NCBI GenBank assembly: GCA_028717105.1
Contig: JAQUOM010000069.1
Location: 1-8,020, forward strand
Length of the DNA: 8,020 nucleotides
Direction of reading: 5' to 3'
Source: Candidatus Omnitrophota bacterium
GTDB lineage: Bacteria > Omnitrophota > Gorgyraeia > Velamenicoccales > Velamenicoccaceae
Shown here: piece after piece, positions 1-6,117 of the stretch
Layout of the letters: each line of letters begins with the position of its first letter
Numbering within the stretch: the stretch's first letter is position 1
Position numbers and translations under genes: made by a program
Notes under the pieces: model-generated
What the model was told of the DNA's origin: nothing
Seen by the model: the letters and a program-made list of their open reading frames with translations, nothing else
The model's database searches: none

Positions 1-429
1 GACCTGCCCCTGGTGCAGGAAGAAGGCGATTTCTGCCTTGTCCATGGGACGCTGGATCACCCTGAAGCCTTCGATTATCTGACGGACAGGCATGGCGCCG
101 CCAAGACTTTTTATGCCCTTAAAAGAGGGGTTTGTTTTGTCGGGCACCTCCATGAGCCCGGGATTTTTGCCGAGACGGCCGATGGTATTGTTGGTATTCC
201 CGCGTTCGGCAAGAGGAGGCTTGAGGAACGGGAACGCTATATCGTCAATGTCGGCAGCGTCGGGCAGCCGCGCGACGGGGATCCGAGGGCCTGCGTTTGT
301 ATTTTCGATGACAGCTCGAGGTTCCTTGAATTCCGGCGTCTGGAGTATGATGTCAAGAAGGCTGCCGCCAAGATCCTGGCGGCGGGGCTTCCCGGGGCCT
401 TGGCCAGCCGGCTATGCGTCGGGCGATAA
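1..429 (+). CDS. Metallophosphoesterase family protein, C-terminal part (5' end outside window)
   Basis: This is a partial gene open from base 1; 142 codons are visible before the TAA at 427-429. The protein resembles the C-terminal half of calcineurin-like metallophosphoesterases of the small YfcE/MJ0936-like group, which use two metal ions to hydrolyse phosphodiesters or phosphomonoesters. Visible hallmarks are a metal-ligand-type His in LVHGTLDHP (about bases 37-63), the GHLH motif in CFVGHLHEPG (about bases 133-162) and the family's typical NVGSVGQPRDGDPRA stretch (about 247-291). The N-terminal metal motifs (DxH, GDxxD, GNHD) lie upstream of the window. The physiological substrate cannot be told from sequence. 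A GTG at base 13 could be read as a start but falls inside the conserved domain, so it is not the real one. The stop lies 17 bases before the preferred ligA start, which suggests co-transcription. Confidence 0.85.
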   Translation, partial: DLPLVQEEGDFCLVHGTLDHPEAFDYLTDRHGAAKTFYALKRGVCFVGHLHEPGIFAETADGIVGIPAFGKRRLEERERYIVNVGSVGQPRDGDPRACVCIFDDSSRFLEFRRLEYDVKKAAAKILAAGLPGALASRLCVGR

Positions 430-446
430 ATAACTTTTCTCTTTTT

Positions 447-2444
447 ATGGATGTCAAAAAAGAAATCGAAAGGTTGCGCAAGGTTATCCGGCATCACGAT
501 TATCAGTATTACGTTCTTGATCAGCCGGAGATCTCCGATAAGGAATATGACGATCTTTTCAAGAGGCTCCAGGCCCTTGAAGAAAAACATCCTGACGAGG
601 TTACGCCGGATTCTCCGACGCAGCGCGTCGGCGGCGAACCGGTCAAGGGTTTTAAGACCGTCCGGCACCACCGCAAAATGTATTCCCTGGACAATACATA
701 TACTTTTGACGAGATCAGGGAATGGCGAGACCGTCTGGGGAAGTCCCTTGAAGAAAACGAGAAGGTCGAATTTGTGGTGGAGCTCAAGATTGACGGTGTC
801 AGCGTGAACCTGATGTATGAGAACGGCTCGCTTTCCGCCGGGGCCCTGCGGGGAGACGGCGAGGCAGGCGAGGATGTGACCTCGAATATCAGGACGATTC
901 GGGCCATCCCGCTGAACTTTTTTGACGGCAGCCGTTCGCGGCTCGAGATCCGGGGAGAGGTATTTATGTCGCGCGGGGATTTTCTGGCCGCCAACAAAGA
1001 GCGGCTGGAAAATGAAGAGCCTTTGTTCGCCAATCCCAGGAATGCCACGGCCGGCGCCTTAAAGACCCTCGATCCGAAGATCGTCGCCAAACGAAGGCTC
1101 CTGTTTTATGCCCATTCTTTAGGGGAGTGCCCCGCGGGAGAATTCGTTTCCCAGAAGGACTTTCTCGATAAGGTGAAGTCGTGGGGGCTGCCGGTCAATC
1201 TTCAAACCAGGCTGTATCCGGACCTGGAAGGCGTTATTGATTTTTGCCGGCGGTGGCAGGAGAAGCGCAATACACTGGATTACGAGATCGATGGGATCGT
1301 CATCAAGGTGAACGCGCTGGACCAGCAGAAACGCCTGGGCGTGACGCAGAAGAGCCCCCGCTGGGCCATCGCTTATAAGTTTCCGGCACAGCAGGCGACG
1401 ACGAAGATCCGGCGGATCGATGTCAGCGTCGGCAGGACGGGCGTCCTGACGCCTGTCGCGGAACTTGATCCGGTTTCCTGCGGAGGGGTGACGATCAGCC
1501 ATGCTACGCTGCACAATTTCGACGAGATCGGGCGGCTGGGCGTCCATGAAGGCGACAAAGTCCTTTTGGAGCGCGCCGGGGATGTGATCCCGAAAGTCGT
1601 CAAGGTTTTGTCTCGCGGTCCGACAGAGAAAAAAAGGGCCTCTTATGTGCCCGGGCAGTGCCCGTCCTGCGGCGCCGGCGTCGTTAAAGAAAAAGAGGAA
1701 GAAGTCGCGTACCGTTGTGTCAATCCGCTCTGCCCGGCCCAGGTTGAGAGGCGCCTTGTCCATTTTGCCTCGCGTGCCGCGATGGACATCGAGGGGATGG
1801 GAGAGGCCGTGGTGCAGCAGCTGGCGCGCGATGGACACGTGAAGGATGTCTCCGATATCTATCGTCTCACGAAGGGCGATTTTCTGAAGCTGGAACTGTT
1901 CAGGGAGAAGAAGGCGCAGAACCTTTATCAGGGGATCCAGCGCAGCAAACAACGACCGTTGTCCCGTTTCTTGTTCGGCCTGGGGATCCGGCACGTGGGG
2001 GAAAAGGCCGCTTTGACCCTGGCCCAAAAGTTTGGGACCATGGACCGCCTCATGCAGGCATCCCTGGATGAATTGTTAAGCATTCACGAGGTCGGCGAAG
2101 CGATCGCCGCGTCCGTCTACGGATTTCTACACCGCAAAGAGACGGCCGCTTTGATAGAGAAGCTCAAAAAAGCGGGCCTGGAGATGAAAGAACCTCCTCG
2201 GCACGCGTCTTCGAAGCTGGCAGGCAAGATTTTTGTTTTTACCGGTGAGCTGGCAGGCATGACGCGCCCGGAGGCCGAAGATCTTGTAAAATCCCGGGGC
2301 GGCGAGGTGACCTCGTCGGTCAGCAAGAAAACAAGTTTTGTCGTTGTCGGCGATCGCCCGGGTTCGAAATACGACAAGGCCGTAAAACTTAAAGTCCCTG
2401 TTCTTGATGAAGAGGCATTCCGCAAGGTCGTACAAGAAGGGTAG
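447..2444 (+). CDS. ligA: NAD+-dependent DNA ligase LigA
   Basis: This is the bacterial replicative DNA ligase, which seals nicks using NAD+ for self-adenylation. From the ATG at 447 it is 665 residues, a normal length for the family. Domains in order: Ia (QYYVLDQPEISDKEYDDLF, about residues 20-38), adenylation domain with catalytic Lys114 in ELKIDG, then FANPRNATAGALKTLDP (about 194-210) and EIDGIVIK (about 280-287). These are followed by the OB fold, a four-Cys zinc finger (Cys405, 408, 424, 429), helix-hairpin-helix repeats (about 440-570, including GLGIRHVGEKAA) and a C-terminal BRCT domain (about 590-665) starting at GKIFVFTGEL. An in-frame ATG at 414 would add 11 residues and overlap the preceding gene by 16 bases. 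I prefer 447 because family proteins begin close to the MDVKKEIERLR stretch. Neither start has a clear Shine-Dalgarno sequence. All catalytic and zinc residues are present, so the enzyme should be active. Confidence 0.97.
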   Translation: MDVKKEIERLRKVIRHHDYQYYVLDQPEISDKEYDDLFKRLQALEEKHPDEVTPDSPTQRVGGEPVKGFKTVRHHRKMYSLDNTYTFDEIREWRDRLGKSLEENEKVEFVVELKIDGVSVNLMYENGSLSAGALRGDGEAGEDVTSNIRTIRAIPLNFFDGSRSRLEIRGEVFMSRGDFLAANKERLENEEPLFANPRNATAGALKTLDPKIVAKRRLLFYAHSLGECPAGEFVSQKDFLDKVKSWGLPVNLQTRLYPDLEGVIDFCRRWQEKRNTLDYEIDGIVIKVNALDQQKRLGVTQKSPRWAIAYKFPAQQATTKIRRIDVSVGRTGVLTPVAELDPVSCGGVTISHATLHNFDEIGRLGVHEGDKVLLERAGDVIPKVVKVLSRGPTEKKRASYVPGQCPSCGAGVVKEKEEEVAYRCVNPLCPAQVERRLVHFASRAAMDIEGMGEAVVQQLARDGHVKDVSDIYRLTKGDFLKLELFREKKAQNLYQGIQRSKQRPLSRFLFGLGIRHVGEKAALTLAQKFGTMDRLMQASLDELLSIHEVGEAIAASVYGFLHRKETAALIEKLKKAGLEMKEPPRHASSKLAGKIFVFTGELAGMTRPEAEDLVKSRGGEVTSSVSKKTSFVVVGDRPGSKYDKAVKLKVPVLDEEAFRKVVQEG

Positions 2445-2503
2445 GCAAGGCATCTCGTCTGCCCTCTGAATGCGGCGAAAAACAGGGGTCATCGTTGGAC
2501 GTT

Positions 2504-2512
2504 AGAGGAGGG
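2504..2512 (+). promoter_or_regulatory. Strong ribosome binding site for the lipoprotein gene
   Basis: AGAGGAGGG lies upstream of the ATG at 2521, with its AGGAGG core (2506-2511) nine bases away, close to ideal. It fixes the start of the lipoprotein gene. It also shows that this organism uses canonical Shine-Dalgarno sites where genes are not tightly overlapped. Confidence 0.8.
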
Positions 2513-2520
2513 AACGGCAT

Positions 2521-3039
2521 ATGAGCACATCAATTCTCAGGGGCGTGACGGCATGCCTCGTCCTGATGTTTGTCCTGCAGGTTTCAGGCTGCGAGACCTT
2601 GCGCAAGAAATTCACGCGAAAGCGCAAAACAAAATCAACGAATGAAGAGATGATCGTATCTCCCCGCGATTACAGCGCACATCCGTTTCCGAACCACGTG
2701 ATGTACAAACAGTATTTTGTTTACTGGAAGTCCTGGAATCAGGAATTGGTGACGGCGCTCAATGACAGGGCGTCTGATAAGAAGGTTTTGGAATGTGTCG
2801 ACCAGGCGCTTGTAAATCTCAAAAAGATGGCGACATACCTGGAAGACAAGCAGGCGGCCGCATTGAGCGGATATATCCAGAAGACCGAGACGCTCAAGAC
2901 GAGGGTCCATGCCATGCCGGGCCTTCCTCCTGCCGAGACCAACCGTTTTCGTTATACGGCCGAAAGGATCTTGAGCTCCGTCAATAGGGAATTCGATCCT
3001 ACGAGGATGAAGGCGCATCTCAAGCCTGATCCGGCATGA
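2521..3039 (+). CDS. Predicted lipoprotein of unknown function
   Basis: I do not recognise the family. The 172-residue product begins with a type II signal peptide: short N-region with Arg7, hydrophobic core (about residues 8-20) and lipobox VSGC with the lipidated cysteine at Cys24. It should therefore be exported and anchored by lipid to a membrane. Immediately after the cysteine comes a very basic tether (KKFTRKRKTK, about 29-38), which could contact acidic phospholipid or another anion. The rest looks soluble and mainly helical: an aromatic cluster YKQYFVYWKSWNQEL (about 61-75), then heptad-like helices with many Lys, Glu and Leu residues (about 85-125). A Pro-rich turn (MPGLPP) precedes the last helix. 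The start is fixed by the AGGAGG site nine bases upstream. The TGA overlaps the ATG of the hydrolase gene as ATGA, implying translational coupling. A structural envelope role is possible but is only a guess. Confidence 0.8.
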   Translation: MSTSILRGVTACLVLMFVLQVSGCETLRKKFTRKRKTKSTNEEMIVSPRDYSAHPFPNHVMYKQYFVYWKSWNQELVTALNDRASDKKVLECVDQALVNLKKMATYLEDKQAAALSGYIQKTETLKTRVHAMPGLPPAETNRFRYTAERILSSVNREFDPTRMKAHLKPDPA

Positions 3040-3629
3040 AAATTTTGACTTTTGTCGTCGGTGAGCTGGGGACGAATTGTTACGTTGTTGCCACGCGTCA
3101 GGGCCGCGCCATGGTGATTGATCCCGGGGATGAGACGGCGGTGATCACGCAGGGCCTTGCCGATCACGCCCTGACGGCATCGTTGATCGTCAATACCCAT
3201 GGACACATCGATCATATAGCGGCAGATGCCGCCCTGGGGCTTCCCGTATCCGTACACGAGGATGATGCGGCGATGATATCGGATCCCGAAAAGAACATGA
3301 TGACGATGTTCTTCGGCACGTTTGAACCTGTCGTCCCCGCGCGTCTCCTTCGTGACGGAGACGATGTCGTTCTGGATGAATTGATGTTCAAGGTGATCCA
3401 TACGCCGGGGCACACACCGGGGTGTATTTGCCTTTTCGGCCACGGGGTCCTTTTTTCCGGAGACACCCTTTTTCGTGACGGTATCGGAAGGACGGACTTT
3501 CCGGGTGCAAGCGGCCGAAAGATGGAAGAGTCATTAAAGAGGCTTAAAAGCCTGCCTCCGGAAACGATCGTTTATCCCGGTCATGGCCCAAAGACGACGA
3601 TCGGGCGCGAGTTTTCAAAACATGGATAA
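3036..3629 (+). CDS. MBL-fold metallohydrolase, glyoxalase II-like
   Basis: This is a 197-residue stand-alone metallo-beta-lactamase-fold hydrolase of the hydroxyacylglutathione hydrolase-like (GloB/YcbL-type) group. It has the full binuclear metal set: THGHIDH at residues 54-60 (His55, His57, Asp59, His60), His122 in IHTPGHTPG, Asp143 in LFSGDTLF and His183 in PGHGP. The N-terminus MKILTFVVGELGTNCYVV is typical of the group. At under 200 residues it lacks the C-terminal glutathione-binding extension of true glyoxalase II. The substrate may therefore be another thioester or a small ester, so I give no symbol. The ATG overlaps the lipoprotein stop by four bases and has no clear Shine-Dalgarno site of its own, suggesting coupled translation. 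Its 3' end overlaps xerD by eight bases. It is a cytoplasmic enzyme. Fold and metal site are secure, substrate unknown. Confidence 0.93.
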   Translation: MKILTFVVGELGTNCYVVATRQGRAMVIDPGDETAVITQGLADHALTASLIVNTHGHIDHIAADAALGLPVSVHEDDAAMISDPEKNMMTMFFGTFEPVVPARLLRDGDDVVLDELMFKVIHTPGHTPGCICLFGHGVLFSGDTLFRDGIGRTDFPGASGRKMEESLKRLKSLPPETIVYPGHGPKTTIGREFSKHG

Positions 3630-4506
3630 GCAGATTGAGCTGTTTCTGGATTATTTGAGCGTTGAACGCGGTTTGGCGAAAAACACGATCTTAGCTTATC
3701 GCCGCGACCTGAGGGACTATACGTTTTTTCTGGAGGCGGTCGCCAAGAAGACCGTTGCCGCTTCTTCCCGGGAAGACATCCGTGATTTCATGCTCCACGA
3801 GAAAGACAAGGGGCTGTCCGTCAATTCGATCTCCCGTTCTTTGGCGGCCCTGCGCATGTTCTACCGTTTTCTGACGCGCGAGAAGCTCATCAAGAGCGAT
3901 ATTTCCAGTTATATCGATTCCCCGCGGCTTTGGAAAAAGATCCCCGATGTGTTGAATTTCGACGAGGTGGAACGCCTGATCGAGGCCCCGGACCTGAACA
4001 CAAAGCAAGGGATAAGGGACCGGGCCATCCTGGAGGTGATGTATGCGACGGGAATGAGGGTCTCTGAAGTCGCCGGCGTGAGGTTGACGGACGTCAATAT
4101 GGACGTCGGTTTTTTGCGTTGTCTGGGAAAGGGCAGGAAGGAAAGGATCATTCCTCTGGGCGCCAAGGCCGTGACGGCGGTAACGCGTTATCTCGAAAAG
4201 GTCAGACCGCAGGCTGTCAAGCCGGGGACGGCGGAGCTGTTCCTGAACCGTTCGGGCAAAAAGATCTCGCGGGTCTCTTTGTGGAAACTGATCAAGGTTT
4301 ACGCCCGCCGGGCACACATTAAGAAGTCTATCCGGCCGCATACCCTGAGGCATTCCTTCGCGACCCATCTGCTTGAACGGGGGGCGGACCTGCGTTCCGT
4401 ACAGGAGATGCTGGGCCACGCCAATATCTCGACGACACAGATATACACGCACATCAATAAAGACCGGTTGCGATCGATCCATAAGATGTTTCATCCGCGG
4501 GGATAG
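3622..4506 (+). CDS. xerD: Tyrosine recombinase XerD (chromosome dimer resolution)
   Basis: This site-specific tyrosine recombinase is 294 residues from ATG 3622, the usual XerC/XerD length. The N-terminal SAM-like core-binding domain (about 1-85) includes FLDYLSVERGLAKNTILAY and a SLAALRMFYRFL helix. The catalytic domain follows (about 105-294). All catalytic residues are visible: Arg146 in ATGMRVSE, Lys170 in GKGRKER, His240 and Arg243 in RPHTLRHSFATHL, His266 in LGHANIS and the nucleophile Tyr275 in TTQIYTH. With a partner recombinase and FtsK it would resolve chromosome dimers at dif. It reads more like XerD than XerC (DSPRLWKKIPDVL region and the HPRG end), but a single-Xer system is possible. 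An ATG at 3583 would add 13 residues encoded inside the hydrolase gene and is unlikely. The chosen start overlaps the hydrolase stop by eight bases. No cargo, att site or phage gene is nearby, so this is a housekeeping enzyme rather than an integrase. Confidence 0.93.
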   Translation: MDKQIELFLDYLSVERGLAKNTILAYRRDLRDYTFFLEAVAKKTVAASSREDIRDFMLHEKDKGLSVNSISRSLAALRMFYRFLTREKLIKSDISSYIDSPRLWKKIPDVLNFDEVERLIEAPDLNTKQGIRDRAILEVMYATGMRVSEVAGVRLTDVNMDVGFLRCLGKGRKERIIPLGAKAVTAVTRYLEKVRPQAVKPGTAELFLNRSGKKISRVSLWKLIKVYARRAHIKKSIRPHTLRHSFATHLLERGADLRSVQEMLGHANISTTQIYTHINKDRLRSIHKMFHPRG

Positions 4507-4556
4507 GAGAGCATTTTAAGTTATAAGCCGTACGCCTAGAAGCCAAAAACAAACAT

Positions 4557-5843
4557 ATGAAGAATGTCCTGACTCAAAGACTTAAAACGTTGCCGGGGCC
4601 GATGGCTGATTTTATCCGTCAGGCGGGCATGCTGGCCGATGAGATGGGCCTTCCGGCATATCTGGTCGGGGGTTTTGTCAGGGATCTCTTGCTCGGCGTC
4701 GGTCATTTCGACGTGGATCTTGTCGTAGAAGGCGATGGCATCCGGTTTGCCAGGGAGTGCGCGCGCCGGTTGTCCATGCGCCTCGTGGCTCACGGCCGTT
4801 TTGGGACGGCAACACTTTATGGCCGGGCCGGTTTCAAGGCGGATATCGCCTCCAGCCGGAAAGAGTCCTATGAAAAACCCGCCGCATTGCCGACGGTTTC
4901 TTGCGGGCAGATCAAGGATGATCTTTCCCGCAGGGATTTTACGATCAATGCCATGGCCATCGGTATCAACCAGCATTCTTACGGCGATATTTTTGATTTT
5001 TACGGCGGCCGTGACGATTTGAAGAACAGGGTCGTCCGGGCCCTGCACCCTTTGAGCTTTACTGACGATCCGACGAGGATCCTGCGGGCCGTGCGTTTCG
5101 AATGCAGGCTTGCTTTTCGGATTGAACCCGCGACCATGGCGTGGATGCGCTGTGCCGCCCGGGAAGGGATGCTGGAGCGCGTCCAGAAACATCGCCTGCG
5201 CGACGAACTTATTCTGATTTTCAAAGAGCACCAGCCTTTCGGCGTGCTTCGGCGCCTGCATGATTTTTGCGGTTATGGATTCATTTCCCCCGGCCTGACC
5301 TATCGTCGCGCCTGGATGAGCGCCTACGCAAAGATCCGGGAGGCCGCGTTGTGGTTTGAACAAAACCTGCCCCACAAGCGGTGTCTGGATATCTACGTCA
5401 TGTCGATGTGCCTTTTTTTCAGCCCGTTGTCTTTGCGCCGCATCGGAGACGCGATCCTGGCGTATGCGTTCCATAAGGGCGAAGGCCTGCGGATCCTTTC
5501 GTTTAAGACGCATGCCGGACCGGTCGAACGGCAGTTGTCGAAAAAGAACCTGGCCCCGAGTCATATCTATCGCCTTCTGGAACCCCTGGCCTATGAAGTC
5601 ATCGTCCTGATCTATGCGCTGAGCACAAAGGCCATTATCCGAAAGCGCATCCGTGATTTTCTTTTGATCTATCACGGAACGCGGTTGCATGTCCGGGGAG
5701 AAGACCTGGCGGGTTTGGGTTCGCGGCCCGGCCCGCATTTCAAAAAAGTGCTGACGGGCCTTTTGTATGCGAAGGTGGACGGCAAGGTCCGGGACCGGCA
5801 AGAAGAGCTGGTTTTGGCCAAGCGGCTTCTGGAGAGGTCATGA
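4557..5843 (+). CDS. Class II tRNA nucleotidyltransferase (CCA- or A-adding; PcnB/Cca family)
   Basis: The product is a 428-residue member of the nucleotidyltransferase family that builds or repairs the 3' CCA end of tRNA. The head domain has the nucleotide-binding motif LVGGFVRDLLLG (36-47) with catalytic Asp52 and Asp54 in FDVDLVVEGDG. Next comes the flexible-loop region with RKESYEKPAALPTV (101-114), then RRDFTINAMA (125-134), DDPTRILRAVRFE (170-182) and LRDEL (214-218). The C-terminus carries the tail-domain signature RGEDLAGLGSRPGPHFKKVL (380-399) and LDGxV-like VDGKVRDRQEE (407-417). No HD domain is present. The loop and tail resemble nucleotidyltransferases that in other bacteria are fused behind DHH and CBS domains; here the enzyme stands alone. 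Sequence does not settle whether it adds CCA, only A, or poly(A). The start at 4557 has no clear Shine-Dalgarno site, and a stop at 4524-4526 rules out a longer form. Its end overlaps the ylxP remnant as ATGA. Confidence 0.92.
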   Translation: MKNVLTQRLKTLPGPMADFIRQAGMLADEMGLPAYLVGGFVRDLLLGVGHFDVDLVVEGDGIRFARECARRLSMRLVAHGRFGTATLYGRAGFKADIASSRKESYEKPAALPTVSCGQIKDDLSRRDFTINAMAIGINQHSYGDIFDFYGGRDDLKNRVVRALHPLSFTDDPTRILRAVRFECRLAFRIEPATMAWMRCAAREGMLERVQKHRLRDELILIFKEHQPFGVLRRLHDFCGYGFISPGLTYRRAWMSAYAKIREAALWFEQNLPHKRCLDIYVMSMCLFFSPLSLRRIGDAILAYAFHKGEGLRILSFKTHAGPVERQLSKKNLAPSHIYRLLEPLAYEVIVLIYALSTKAIIRKRIRDFLLIYHGTRLHVRGEDLAGLGSRPGPHFKKVLTGLLYAKVDGKVRDRQEELVLAKRLLERS

Positions 5844-5928
5844 TCGTCGGGCTCTTGACCGTGTTTTTGAGCATTCCGGAAAGCGGATCCCCGATTGTTT
5901 AATTGTCGACTATGAAACGGAGATTTTA
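5840..5928 (+). pseudogene. ylxP: ylxP (DUF503) remnant: both ends kept, middle deleted
   Basis: An ATG overlapping the preceding TGA (ATGA), with GGAGAGG at 5831-5837 before it, opens a 20-codon frame (5840-5902). It reads MIVGLLTVFLSIPESGS and then PIV-stop. The first 17 residues match the conserved N-terminus of DUF503/YlxP proteins, which normally continue (SLKDKR...) to about 92-95 residues. In a different frame, bases 5887-5928 read IPDCLIVDYETEIL, which looks like the C-terminus of the same family. The simplest reading is an out-of-frame internal deletion of roughly 60 codons with a junction near 5884-5893. The normal stop codon after EIL is also absent. Position supports this: ylxP sits directly before rbfA in many bacteria. 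What I see are the two fragments; the family match is from memory and the deletion is inferred. A sequencing or assembly gap could give the same picture. Confidence 0.72.
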
Positions 5929-5939
5929 CCGACGGGGAC

Positions 5940-6094
5940 TGGACCATCCTTGCTATGGAATGCGGAGGTCCGCCCGTTTTCGGGCTGGACGCTTTTGGGC
6001 TGTGCCGCGTCGCTCGTCCTTGGCGTAGTGCTGCGACTACGCCGGCGTCCCCGCTTCTTGTCTCGCACCAAAATCGTCGCAGCCAAATGGTCCA
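5940..6094 (+). repeat. 155-bp palindromic element with 8-bp terminal inverted repeats (MITE-like or structured RNA)
   Basis: The block starts with TGGACCAT (5940-5947) and ends with its exact reverse complement ATGGTCCA (6087-6094). Inside are further paired segments. GCCCG/CGGGC with a TTTT loop spans 5972-5985, and GCGGA/TCCGC (5962-5973) is a competing small hairpin. GGCTGTG (5998-6004) faces CGCAGCC (6078-6084), and a perfect 8-bp hairpin sits at 6022-6043. The stems nest in a way that could fold into one branched structure. No clear target-site duplication flanks the block, and no transposase is encoded. It fills most of the space between the ylxP remnant and the rbfA ribosome binding site. 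It could be a non-autonomous mobile repeat, an intergenic repeat family or a leader RNA for rbfA. Copy number in the genome is unknown, so the repeat label is inference from structure alone. Confidence 0.5.
6022..6043 (+). other. Perfect 8-bp hairpin inside the palindromic element
   Basis: GGCGTAGT (6022-6029), a six-base loop GCTGCG (6030-6035) and ACTACGCC (6036-6043) form a perfect stem that two outer G-T pairs could extend in RNA. No T-run follows, so it does not look like an intrinsic terminator. It is the apical part of the nested 5998-6084 pairing and may be the recognition or stabilising core of the element. Confidence 0.6.
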
Positions 6095-6103
6095 TTATCT
6101 ATT

Positions 6104-6108
6104 GGAGG
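6104..6108 (+). promoter_or_regulatory. Ribosome binding site of rbfA
   Basis: GGAGG lies nine bases before the ATG at 6118 and just outside the right inverted repeat (6087-6094). It decides the rbfA start in favour of 6118, against the long upstream extension of the same frame through the ylxP remnant. If the 5940-6094 block folds in mRNA, its closing stem would end only about ten bases from this site. Confidence 0.8.
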
Positions 6109-6117
6109 TTTAGTAAT

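Noticed and set aside
414..446. Upstream ATG extending LigA by 11 residues
   Set aside because: It overlaps the phosphoesterase gene, has no ribosome binding site and adds residues not usual for LigA. It cannot be fully excluded because the 447 start also lacks one.
1119..2027. 302-codon open frame on the minus strand
   Set aside because: It lies wholly inside ligA, and its translation shows no domain or signal. It is a shadow of biased codon use.
2445..2520. Possible terminator or promoter between ligA and the lipoprotein gene
   Set aside because: Only a weak GGCA/TGCC pairing is visible with no T-run, and no convincing -35/-10 pair was found. Only the ribosome binding site can be supported.
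3036..3629. Metallo-beta-lactamase resistance gene
   Set aside because: The motifs and size are those of glyoxalase II-like hydrolases. There is no signal peptide and the context is housekeeping.
3622..4506. Phage or genomic-island integrase
   Set aside because: The length and motifs are those of XerC/XerD, and no att repeat, tRNA or cargo gene is adjacent.
4536..5801. 421-codon open frame on the minus strand
   Set aside because: It is antisense to the nucleotidyltransferase gene, which carries all family motifs on the plus strand. The minus-strand product is rich in His, Arg, Gln and Pro and resembles no family, as expected of a G+C-driven shadow.
5910..6095. Minus-strand open frame across the palindromic element
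   Set aside because: It is Arg/Ser/Thr-rich, has no domain and no ribosome binding site, and is best explained by the composition of the structured block.
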